The notes under the pieces were generated by a model. The model saw nothing but the letters and a program-made list of their open reading frames with translations. It made no database searches and was not told where the DNA came from. From CAVPCZ01 sp963779225 (GTDB lineage Bacteria; Bacteroidota; Ignavibacteria; UBA10030; UBA6906): 64,000 nt of DNA. The stretch is from positions 682,001 to 746,000 of the forward strand of contig CAVZWW010000003.1 of the NCBI GenBank assembly GCA_963779225.1, written 5' to 3'. Shown here piece by piece: positions 53,726-61,427 of this stretch. The translations under genes were made by a program, and so were the position numbers. The number at the start of each line of letters is the position of its first letter. The first letter of the stretch is position 1.

Positions 53726-55127
53726 TCCGTCCTTCCGTCTGTCTTTGAAACCGGAGCAGCAGTGTCCGTTGTGTGTGCCCGGTGATTTTGAATCGTTCAT
53801 CGATCCGGAGCCCGCACAACCAGATGATCTCTCCGCCTGAGGTGACGAGCACCGGGTGGCAGTGTTTTTCGCGGAGCGGGATTCCCGCATCCACGAGGAA
53901 ATCGCTGATTTTCTTGGTGCCGGTCATGCCCAGCGGAGTGAAGCGGTCGCCGGGCTTCCACGATCGCAGGATAAACGGCCCCGCGCCGGTCAATTCCGCA
54001 TCCACACGTTCCTCTTCCCCGCCGCCCCGGGGTCCGGGCTCGCAGCGCTGTTTGATGGTGAACGAAAACCGTGCCTCGCCCACCGTGTACTCTGTTTCCG
54101 GCGACACCTGCATGGCGAATGTTCCCGTGGTCCGGGTTGCCAGCAGGCATAGGGTGTCGCGTTCCCGCATCACTTCCCACCCGCGGCCGAGAGTGATCCG
54201 CCGGCCGGGTTGCTGAGCGATCATTGCCAGAACCGCGTTCACGCGGTCGGAGCGCAAACGCAGACCGGTCGTTGCCTCCGCGACCTGCATGACCAGATAT
54301 TGCCGGATCGCCGTGGGGAAGGTGAGGAGGATGGGGAGCGACAGATGCACCTCATCGCCCTCGCGACGGATGACAACCTGGTCGAGGCCGGTGCGTGCGA
54401 TCTGTGCAAGATAGGAATCCAGCTCGCGGAACACTTCGGCCGTACGCAGCAGGGTACGGACAACGCCTCCCTGGACTCGTGAACGCGCCACCGGGAGAAT
54501 GTGATGCCGTATCACATTCCGTGCGTGATCATCTCCGGCGTTGGTCGTATCTTCGCGGAAGGTGATCCCGTGTTGCGTCGCGTAAGCCGCGATCTCGTTC
54601 CGTGTTGCGAACAGGAGCGGACGGATTATCAGGCCCTCATTTCGCTGGACCGGGATGCCTGCCAAGCCGCGGACGCCGGCACCGCGGAACAGGTGCAGCA
54701 GCATCGTCTCCGCGTTGTCATCGGCATTATGTCCGGTGGCGATGCGGACGGCCCCTGTTTCCCGCCGGACCGTTTGCAGGAACTCATAGCGGAGTTCCCG
54801 GGCCGTCTCTTCGATGCCCGTCTGCTGTCTCCGCGCCCGGTCGCGAACATTGCCGCGACCCGCCCGGAAGCTCAGGCCGAGTTTCCCGGCAAGCGCACCG
54901 ACGAATTGTTCATCAGCATCGGCTTCCCGGCCCCGCAGTTGATGGTTAAAATGCGCCACCACAAGGTCGAGCTGCAGACGCATACGATCGCCGGCAAGCA
55001 GATGCAAAAGAACAACCGAATCCACTCCTCCGCTCACCGCCGCGACCACACGGTCGCCTGTCCGGAGCAACGCATGCTCCTGTACAAACGCCCGGAATCG
55101 GGACGGGAAAAACGTTGACTCAGACAT
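53703..55127 (-). CDS. tilS: tRNA(Ile)-lysidine synthase TilS
   Basis: Modifies C34 of tRNA-Ile(CAU) to lysidine, letting it read AUA. 474 residues. PP-loop AAVSGGVDSVVLL (SGGVDS at 32-37), AHFNHQLRG, ATGHNADDNAETMLLHLFRGAG, GLAGIP and a C-terminal TilS substrate-binding domain (ILRSWKPGDRFTPLGMTGTKKISDFLVDAGIPLREK). Size is normal for full-length TilS. The gene starts 8 nt after a tRNA-Met(CAU) gene, so tRNA and synthase share a transcript and the tRNA must be cut out of the message. Confidence 0.96.
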   Translation of the reverse strand: MSESTFFPSRFRAFVQEHALLRTGDRVVAAVSGGVDSVVLLHLLAGDRMRLQLDLVVAHFNHQLRGREADADEQFVGALAGKLGLSFRAGRGNVRDRARRQQTGIEETARELRYEFLQTVRRETGAVRIATGHNADDNAETMLLHLFRGAGVRGLAGIPVQRNEGLIIRPLLFATRNEIAAYATQHGITFREDTTNAGDDHARNVIRHHILPVARSRVQGGVVRTLLRTAEVFRELDSYLAQIARTGLDQVVIRREGDEVHLSLPILLTFPTAIRQYLVMQVAEATTGLRLRSDRVNAVLAMIAQQPGRRITLGRGWEVMRERDTLCLLATRTTGTFAMQVSPETEYTVGEARFSFTIKQRCEPGPRGGGEEERVDAELTGAGPFILRSWKPGDRFTPLGMTGTKKISDFLVDAGIPLREKHCHPVLVTSGGEIIWLCGLRIDERFKITGHTQRTLLLRFQRQTEGRNGESPQS

Positions 55128-55135
55128 GTTGTCAG

Positions 55136-55209
55136 TAGCGGGAGAGGGATTCGAACCCCCGACACGTGGATTATGATTCCACTGCTCTGACCTACTGAGC
55201 TATCCCGCC
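55136..55209 (-). tRNA. tRNA-Met(CAU), elongator type
   Basis: 74 nt, full cloverleaf. Acceptor GGCGGGA/TCCCGCT (with a G-U at the end), D-arm GCTC/GAGC, anticodon stem GTGGA/TCCAC with loop ATCATAA and anticodon CAT, T-arm GGGGG-TTCGAAT-CCCTC, discriminator A; CCA is not encoded. The first pair is G-U not C-A, so not the initiator. Positions 4 and 5 are G, unlike the C4-G69, C5-G68 of known tRNA-Ile2, so Met is favoured over Ile2. Confidence 0.9.
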
Positions 55210-55223
55210 GAAAATGATCCAAT

Positions 55224-55252
55224 AATATACGCGATATCCGGCTCAAGAGCAA
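55224..55252 (-). promoter_or_regulatory. predicted promoter of the tRNA-tilS-hpt-ftsH operon
   Basis: Minus strand TTGCTC (55252-55247), 17 bp, TATATT (55229-55224), 14 nt before the tRNA 5' end. Confidence 0.55.
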
Positions 55253-55294
55253 GAATCGTTGAAGTTGACCTCCGGAGTGGATATCTTGTCAATC

Positions 55295-56167
55295 ATGCAA
55301 CAACGCACACGGCAGGAAATCGACAAGGCATTTGCCTACTGCAAGACCCTGGCCCGGTCGCACTATGAGAACTTCCCTGTGGCCTCTCTGGCGATTCCGC
55401 GCGCCCGGCGCCCCTATGTTGCAGCTATTTACGCTTTTGCGAGGACCGCCGACGATTTCGCCGATGAAGGAGATGTCCCCGCTCACGAGCGGCTCCGGCG
55501 ACTTGATGAATGGGGTGAAAAACTCGGGATCTGTTATCAGGGCGACGCGACCGATCCGGTTTTTGTGGCGCTCGGCGAAACCGCCGCGCGCACCGGTCTT
55601 CCCCGCGAGCCGCTGGATGCACTCCTCCACGCGTTCCGCATGGACGTTACAGTGCAACGATTTAACCGGTTTGAAGATCTCCTGTACTACTGCCGTCATT
55701 CGGCAAATCCCGTCGGTTATCTCCTCCTGCACCTTTTCGGGGAAGTAACCGAACGGACGGTTCCTTTGTCCGATTCCATCTGTACGGGGCTGCAACTGGC
55801 CAATTTCTGGCAGGATCTGTCGGTGGATAGGGCAAACGGGCGGCTCTATGTGCCGCTTGAAGATTTTGGCCGATTTGGTTATACTGAGAATGAGCTGGCC
55901 CGGGGTGTTGTTAATGAACCATTCCGGCGAATGCTGGCATTTGAGGTGGAACGCGCCAGGGAGTATCTGCTCAACGGTGTGCCGTTGCTGGACCTTGTTT
56001 CCTCCGCCCGGCTCCGGTTCGAGCTCTCTCTTACGGTGCGCGGCGGACTGGCAATCCTGGAAGCGGTCCACGCAAGAGGCTATGACGTCCTCCACCGGCG
56101 TCCATCACTCTCGCTAGTGCAAAAGGCAGGCATTCTTCTCCGGACGCTTTTCCGGCGAATTCCATGA
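55295..56167 (+). CDS. hpnC: hydroxysqualene synthase-like protein HpnC
   Basis: 290 residues, trans-isoprenyl diphosphate synthase fold. First Asp-rich motif RTADDFADEGD, second NFWQDLSVDRANGRLYVP, as in HpnC. HpnC converts presqualene diphosphate to hydroxysqualene in the three-step bacterial squalene route. Start at ATG 55295 is chosen; in-frame GTG 55277 and TTG 55259 lie further up. First of three genes; it overlaps hpnD by ATGA. Divergent from the tRNA-tilS operon. Confidence 0.9.
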   Translation: MQQRTRQEIDKAFAYCKTLARSHYENFPVASLAIPRARRPYVAAIYAFARTADDFADEGDVPAHERLRRLDEWGEKLGICYQGDATDPVFVALGETAARTGLPREPLDALLHAFRMDVTVQRFNRFEDLLYYCRHSANPVGYLLLHLFGEVTERTVPLSDSICTGLQLANFWQDLSVDRANGRLYVPLEDFGRFGYTENELARGVVNEPFRRMLAFEVERAREYLLNGVPLLDLVSSARLRFELSLTVRGGLAILEAVHARGYDVLHRRPSLSLVQKAGILLRTLFRRIP

Positions 56168-57054
56168 ACGCAACGGCGACCGCCATAACGCGAAGCAGCA
56201 ACACCAGCTTCTACTATTCATTCTCGCTTCTGCCCAAACAGAAACGCGAGGCGATTCACACCGTCTATGCATTCTGCCGGACGACTGACGATATTGTGGA
56301 TGAAGACCGTGACGAACGGCACAAAGGGGTGCTTCTGCGCAAGTGGCGTATGGAGCTGAACCGAAGCCTGCGGGGGAAGTCCACGTTCCCCCTTCTGAAC
56401 CAGCTGAGTTCAACCGCACAGCGTTTCAATATCCCGGTCGAGCATTTTTACGAGTTGATCCGGGGGATGGAAATGGATCTGCGGACGACGCGCTACCGGA
56501 CCTTTGATGAGCTGCGGGAGTACTGCTATCTGGTGGCGTCGTCGGTCGGGCTGATGTGCAGGAAGATCTTCGGATACAGAAACGAGTCCACCCGCGAATA
56601 CGCAATTTATCTCGGGATCGCACTTCAGCTGACGAATATTCTTCGCGACATCAAAGACGATGCGAAACGCGGACGCATTTACATTCCGCTTGAAGACCTG
56701 GAACGGTTCGGATATTCCGAGGACGATCTCCTGCACAACCGCTACACCCCCCAGTTCGTGGAGTTGATGCGATTTGAGTGCAAGCGGGCGAGCGAATATT
56801 TTGATCTGGCACGCGCAGCGTTGCTGGATGAAGACAAGCGATTCTTCTTCGCCGCGCGGATCATGTGGTCGATTTACGCACACACGCTCAACCGGATCAT
56901 GAAGGTCGATTACAACGTGTTTGAGCGGCGTATTTCCATCTCGAAATTCCTCAAAGTGCTCATCGCCTTCCGGTACTGGCTGAGCCATCGCCTGAAGTAC
57001 TCGTGGATGAACCGCAGTCCGTTGTGGACAGAATCGACACACACCGTCCGGTAG
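56164..57054 (+). CDS. hpnD: presqualene diphosphate synthase HpnD
   Basis: 296 residues. FYYSFSLLPKQKREAIHTVYAFCRTTDDIVDE holds the first DDxxD motif, RYRTFDELREYCYLVASSVGLM and LTNILRDIKDDAKRGRIYIPLEDLERFGY the second. It joins two farnesyl diphosphates into presqualene diphosphate. Overlaps hpnC by ATGA. Its last 52 bp overlap hpnE, an unusually long overlap. Confidence 0.93.
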   Translation: MNATATAITRSSNTSFYYSFSLLPKQKREAIHTVYAFCRTTDDIVDEDRDERHKGVLLRKWRMELNRSLRGKSTFPLLNQLSSTAQRFNIPVEHFYELIRGMEMDLRTTRYRTFDELREYCYLVASSVGLMCRKIFGYRNESTREYAIYLGIALQLTNILRDIKDDAKRGRIYIPLEDLERFGYSEDDLLHNRYTPQFVELMRFECKRASEYFDLARAALLDEDKRFFFAARIMWSIYAHTLNRIMKVDYNVFERRISISKFLKVLIAFRYWLSHRLKYSWMNRSPLWTESTHTVR

Positions 57055-58334
57055 TCATCGTCGGCGGCGGGCTGAGCGGTCTGGCTGCTGCGGTCGATCT
57101 GGCTGCCGCCGGGGTTCCCGTTCTCCTTCTCGAACAGAAGCCCGCAGCAGGCGGGCGCGCCTGCTCCTATACCGATCCCGTAACCGGCGACACCATTGAC
57201 AACGGGCAGCACTTACTGATCGCCGGATACGAACGGACCTTCGCCTATCTTGATCGTATCGGTGCGCGCCATCTTACGGCCACCCAACCGCGCCCGGTCC
57301 TGCCATTCCATCATCCCGATCGGGGGTTTGTGGAGTTCAGACTCCCGGCCCTTCCCGCGCCGCTGCATCTGCTCTGGGGCATCACCACCACGTCGTTGCT
57401 GAATCTGCCTGACCGCATCCGGCTCCTGCGGGCAGGTGGAGCCCTGCGCCGCTTCGAGACGGTACCGGGGGACACCGTCACGGACTGGCTGGATGCCCGG
57501 CATCAATCAGCCGAGGCGCGACGGAGCTTCTGGGAGCCGCTGGCGGTGGCAATCATGAATGAGCATATGGATCGCGCGCCGGCCTCCTTGTTTCTCCGGA
57601 CCATACGCACTGCGTTTCTTGACCACTGGAGCCGTTCGGCGCTCGTGTTTCCACGGGCCGGCCTGAGCACCGTCTTTGTTGATCCGGCGTGCGCGTTTGT
57701 TGAACGACACGGCGGGGTGATACGCTGTGCCGCTGACGTTGTTTCCCTGCAGACCGATGGCGATGTTGTGCGCAGCGTGACACTGAAAGGAGGAGAAAAT
57801 ATTTCCTCCGGCGCGGTTATCCTTGCCGTTCCGCCGGCACGGACGGTCGATCTCTGGCCGGCGAATATACCGCTTCCCGGGAACATCGACGTGATGGCTC
57901 CTGCGGCGGCTTCGCCGATTATCTCCATCCACCTCTGGTTCGAGCACCCGTTCATGGACCGGGATGTACTCGGTCTGATCGGCCGGCGGGTACACTGGAT
58001 TTTCCGGAGAGAGCGCCATCTCTCTGCAACGATCAGTGCTGCATATACTCTGGTTGGTTTGAGCAACGAAGAGCTCGTAAATATCACGGTCGAAGATCTC
58101 CGCACGGTATTCGGGAGGGCGGTCGAGCTCCCTGCACATGCGGTGGTTCTCCGTGAGAAGCGCGCCACGTTTTCAGCCACGCCGGCGAACGAGGGACGCC
58201 GTCCGGGCACTGTCACGGCGGCGAAAAACATGCTGCTTGCCGGAGACTGGACGGATACGGGTCTTCCGGCGACGATCGAAGGAGCGATTCAGAGCGGTCA
58301 AACGTGCGCCCGGCTGATTCTGGACAGACCGTGA
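57003..58334 (+). CDS. hpnE: hydroxysqualene dehydroxylase HpnE
   Basis: FAD-dependent amine-oxidase-like reductase that turns hydroxysqualene into squalene. 443 residues from GTG 57003, or 436 from GTG 57024. FAD dinucleotide fold VIVGGGLSGLAAAVDLAAAG, then GRACSYTDPVTGDTIDNGQHLL, FWEPLAVAIMNEHMDRAP, and the C-terminal LAGDWTDTGLPATIEGAIQSGQ typical of the family. Closes the squalene operon. No squalene-hopene cyclase (shc) gene lies in the window, so the end product (hopanoid, squalene or another) is not shown here. Confidence 0.92.
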   Translation: MDEPQSVVDRIDTHRPVVIVGGGLSGLAAAVDLAAAGVPVLLLEQKPAAGGRACSYTDPVTGDTIDNGQHLLIAGYERTFAYLDRIGARHLTATQPRPVLPFHHPDRGFVEFRLPALPAPLHLLWGITTTSLLNLPDRIRLLRAGGALRRFETVPGDTVTDWLDARHQSAEARRSFWEPLAVAIMNEHMDRAPASLFLRTIRTAFLDHWSRSALVFPRAGLSTVFVDPACAFVERHGGVIRCAADVVSLQTDGDVVRSVTLKGGENISSGAVILAVPPARTVDLWPANIPLPGNIDVMAPAAASPIISIHLWFEHPFMDRDVLGLIGRRVHWIFRRERHLSATISAAYTLVGLSNEELVNITVEDLRTVFGRAVELPAHAVVLREKRATFSATPANEGRRPGTVTAAKNMLLAGDWTDTGLPATIEGAIQSGQTCARLILDRP

Positions 58335-58363
58335 TTGCATTTCATTGGGGAATTGGCAATATT
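58335..58363 (+). promoter_or_regulatory. predicted promoter of the response regulator gene
   Basis: TTGCAT (58335-58340), 17 bp, AATATT (58358-58363). Begins right after the hpnE stop; the ATG at 58369 is only 5 nt after the -10 box, so a fully leaderless message is expected. Confidence 0.5.
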
Positions 58364-58368
58364 CAAAT

Positions 58369-58767
58369 ATGAACGATCGAAACAAAACCTTGACGGTGAA
58401 GGACAAGCTGGTCCTGCTGGTGGATGACGAGCCCGCCGTCCTGAGTGCCACACGAGCAGGGCTTCTGGACCGGGGCTTCCGGGTGGAAGCCGTCGGGTGT
58501 GCAGAGGATGCCATGAAGGCGATCCAGAAGCTGAAACCGAACATCGTTGTGTCCGACCTGGTGATGCCGGAAACGAACGGTTTCGAATTGTTTGAGGCGG
58601 TTAAAAAACAGAAAGAGTTCACCAGGCTTCCGTTTGTATTCCTGACCGCCGTGGATGACTACTACGCCAGGAAGTTCGGGAAGGAAATCGGTGGATCGGC
58701 GTATGTGACGAAGCCGGTGGACATGGACGAACTGGAGAGGATCATCAAGGATAAGATCGGCGATTAA
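58369..58767 (+). CDS. single-domain response regulator (CheY-like)
   Basis: 132 residues with only a receiver domain: VDDEP acidic pair at 19-20, phospho-acceptor Asp63 (VVSDLVMPETNGFEL), Thr in FLTAVDD, Lys in YVTKPVD. No output domain. It may act through protein binding or in a phosphorelay; no kinase gene lies nearby. The first visible ATG in frame at 58345 is bypassed because the promoter sits over it. Confidence 0.88.
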   Translation: MNDRNKTLTVKDKLVLLVDDEPAVLSATRAGLLDRGFRVEAVGCAEDAMKAIQKLKPNIVVSDLVMPETNGFELFEAVKKQKEFTRLPFVFLTAVDDYYARKFGKEIGGSAYVTKPVDMDELERIIKDKIGD

Positions 58768-58828
58768 CTCTCACCTTCCCCCTGTGGTATCTGCCCGATC
58801 CGCCTTCCGGCGCACCCTTGCACTATCG

Positions 58829-59971
58829 ATGCATCAACCACGAGAACGTGTACATTCCCTCGACTTCATGCGCGGCTTTGCCGTTGTGGTGATGGTCCTG
58901 GGCCACAGCATCGATGCGGTGCTGGGCCCGGATGCCCGCACCACGGAAGTCTTCCGCATCTATGATGCCTTCCGCGGCTTCACCGCGCCGTTGTTTCTGT
59001 TTATTTCCGGCTATGCGTTTGCCGTCGTGACCGGACCGCGGTGGGCGGACTTTGCCGCCTTTGCCGCTCCCGCCCGCAAGCGGATCGGCAAAATGGCCGG
59101 ACTGCTCGTCCTGGGATACGTCCTGCATTTCCCCTTCTTCTCCCTGAATAAGCTCCTGTACAATACCCGGCCCGAAGAGTATGCAATGATGTTCCAGGTG
59201 GACATCTTGCACTGTCTGGCGGTGAGCATCATCATGCTGCAGCTGCTCGTTGTCATGACACGAACCCGCGAACGGTTTCTCCTGGTGACCGCGGCTGCCG
59301 GTACGCTCATTGTCCTGCTGTCGCCGCTCATCTGGCTTCTTGACTTCCGGGGCATTCTTCCGGCGATCATCGCTCCGTATCTGAACCAGCAGCAACCCTC
59401 CCTTTTCCCCATTTTTCCATTCACGGCATTTCTCTTTGCCGGCGCCGTTACCGGGCTCCTGTACGTGAAGGCCCGATCCGCCGGGAGGGAATCCGCGTTC
59501 TTCCGCCGGGTTGCCCATGTTTCCGCATTGGCGGTCGCGACCGGTGTGGTGTGTGATCTTCTCCCGCTGCAGGTGTACCCTGCGCATGATTTCTGGAAGA
59601 CCGGACCGGATTTCTTCGCCATCCGGCTTGGAGCGATTCTGTTGATAACGACGGGGTTCTTTGCCGTGCGGCGGCTTCCGCCGGCGGTCGGAAATCATCT
59701 CGTGGTATTGGGCAAAGCCTCCCTCCTTGTCTACGCCGCACACCTTGTCCTCGTTTACGGATCTGCAGCGAACGACGGCCTGATGCAGATTATCGGCCAG
59801 CGGCTGAACCCCTTATTCACCCTCTGTGTTGCAGCGGGTGTGCTGCTGCTGATGGTCACTTCGGTTCACGCATGGAACGCCGTGCGAGAACGGCACGATC
59901 CGCACTGGCGGGTGCTGCAGGCGGGGTTCACCAGTACGCTCCTGTATTTCTTCCTGACCAGACCCTATTAG
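58829..59971 (+). CDS. HGSNAT/DUF1624-like membrane acetyltransferase, paralogue 1
   Basis: 380 residues with about ten membrane helices. The start has RVHSLDFMRGFAVVVMVLGHSIDAVLG, the DFxRG-H pattern of the heparan-alpha-glucosaminide N-acetyltransferase-like/DUF1624 family, followed by APLFLFISGYAF and LHFPFFSLNK. Members move acetyl groups to sugars across the membrane. Start ATG 58829 is chosen because the family block begins there. It is followed by a second, related gene and a GH13 hydrolase, so it may modify a polysaccharide. Confidence 0.75.
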   Translation: MHQPRERVHSLDFMRGFAVVVMVLGHSIDAVLGPDARTTEVFRIYDAFRGFTAPLFLFISGYAFAVVTGPRWADFAAFAAPARKRIGKMAGLLVLGYVLHFPFFSLNKLLYNTRPEEYAMMFQVDILHCLAVSIIMLQLLVVMTRTRERFLLVTAAAGTLIVLLSPLIWLLDFRGILPAIIAPYLNQQQPSLFPIFPFTAFLFAGAVTGLLYVKARSAGRESAFFRRVAHVSALAVATGVVCDLLPLQVYPAHDFWKTGPDFFAIRLGAILLITTGFFAVRRLPPAVGNHLVVLGKASLLVYAAHLVLVYGSAANDGLMQIIGQRLNPLFTLCVAAGVLLLMVTSVHAWNAVRERHDPHWRVLQAGFTSTLLYFFLTRPY

Positions 59972-60150
59972 CTGGCCGGTCCGGCACGGTGCGCAGTACC
60001 GCAGAGTAAGGCCCCATACCGGGGAAGTGCTGTCGAGAGAGCTCTCCTCTGCGTCTCGGTGGTGTGACTGTTCGTCTGAACTCCCGGGAGTCTCTCGCGG
60101 CTCCTCTGCAGGTGACAGGGTTCGCAACAAATCTCCGGAAGTACTCCCCC

Positions 60151-61314
60151 ATGGCCCCCTCCAAGCGTCTTGCCTTCATTGATCTCCTCCGGGGCTGGGC
60201 GGTGATCGTGATGATCGAGACCCACGTCTTCAACGCGACCATTCTCAAAGCCATCTCGGAAAGCAGTCCGTTTGAGGTGCTCACGTTCATCAACGGACTC
60301 GTTGCCCCGTCGTTCTTGTTTGCCTCGGGGATGGCATACGCGGTTACCACGCGGCGGAAACTGCCGTCCTACCTCGGTTTCGGCACTCCGCTCTTCAAAC
60401 AGCTCGGGCGCCTGCTGTTTATCCTGGCGATCGGCTATGCGCTTCACCTGCCCAAGTTCAACCTCGGCCAGCTCATGGCGGGGGTCAGCGAACAGCAGTG
60501 GCTGGTCTTCTTCCAGGCCGATGTCCTTCAATGTATCGCCGTCTGCCTTCTCTTTCTTCAGATCCTGCTCCTGATCGTGCGCAGCGAACGGTGGTTGTAT
60601 CTTGCGACCGGGGTGATCTCGGTGACCGTCCTGCTGGTGACGCCGTTGATGTGGGGAACGGATTTTGTTCGTGTGTTTCCGGCGCCCCTTGCGGCATACA
60701 TGAACGGATTGCACTTTTCGCTGTTTCCCCTCTTCCCCTGGTCCGTCTTCCTGTTTGCAGGAGCGATTGCGGGATATCTCTTTTCGGAGGCACGCGAAGC
60801 AGTCGTCTCTTCCGGCTCCCCGCAGGCCGCAGGTGTTCTGACAAAACGTTTTGTAGGGGCGGGGATCGGATTGCTGGCCCTTTCCTTCGTGTTGTTGCCG
60901 CTCGCATCGGTATATCCCACCTACGATTACTGGCGGTTCAGCCCCGGTTTTGTTCTGCTCCGGCTGGGGATTGTCCTTTTGCTGTGCGCCCTGATGTTCT
61001 GGTACGAACAGCGCAACGGTGTCGGCCCGCGCTCTCCTGTTGCGCTCATGGGCCGGGAATCGCTGCTGGTTTATACGACGCATCTGTTGTTGATCTATGG
61101 AAACTTCGGGACTTTCAATTTCCGCACCTGGGCCGACCAGACGTTCGGGTACGCGGAGTCGGCGATGTGGACGGCTCTTCTTCTTGTGCTGATGCTGGTG
61201 CTGGCGTACGGCTGGGATCGGGTGCGCCGCGCCGATCCGCGGGTGAAACGATGGATCCAGCTGACGGTCCTTCTGGTGTTTGCCGGCATTTTCCTGTTCG
61301 GGCCGGGGCAGTGA
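60151..61314 (+). CDS. HGSNAT/DUF1624-like membrane acetyltransferase, paralogue 2
   Basis: 387 residues from ATG 60151, about ten membrane helices. KRLAFIDLLRGWAVIVMIETHVFNA corresponds to the start of paralogue 1, with GLVAPSFLFASGMAYAV and LGRLLFILAIGYALHLPKF in matching positions, and RFSPGFVLLRLGIVLLLCALMFWYEQRNG near RLGAILLITTGFFAV of paralogue 1. The two share gene order and layout but are clearly diverged. The 179-bp gap before it (59972-60150) has no recognisable feature. Confidence 0.75.
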   Translation: MAPSKRLAFIDLLRGWAVIVMIETHVFNATILKAISESSPFEVLTFINGLVAPSFLFASGMAYAVTTRRKLPSYLGFGTPLFKQLGRLLFILAIGYALHLPKFNLGQLMAGVSEQQWLVFFQADVLQCIAVCLLFLQILLLIVRSERWLYLATGVISVTVLLVTPLMWGTDFVRVFPAPLAAYMNGLHFSLFPLFPWSVFLFAGAIAGYLFSEAREAVVSSGSPQAAGVLTKRFVGAGIGLLALSFVLLPLASVYPTYDYWRFSPGFVLLRLGIVLLLCALMFWYEQRNGVGPRSPVALMGRESLLVYTTHLLLIYGNFGTFNFRTWADQTFGYAESAMWTALLLVLMLVLAYGWDRVRRADPRVKRWIQLTVLLVFAGIFLFGPGQ

Positions 61315-61427
61315 GGGAAAGAGCAAAGCGCGGAGGTGAAATGCCTGATGCAGAGAGAAGAGCGATGGAGGGCATACAGAAGAAGATCAATGGCGGTCGT
61401 TCGAAAAAAGACAAAGGAAGAAACACC

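Noticed and set aside
55136..55209. tRNA as tRNA-Ile2 (lysidine-modified, CAU)
   Set aside because: Attractive because tilS follows, but G4 and G5 in the acceptor stem differ from the C4-G69 and C5-G68 pairs of known tRNA-Ile2; elongator Met fits better. Modification data could still change this.
60498..61427. Upstream extension of the GH13 frame through the second acetyltransferase gene
   Set aside because: It lies antiphase to a clear membrane protein and would place the signal peptide in the middle of the protein.
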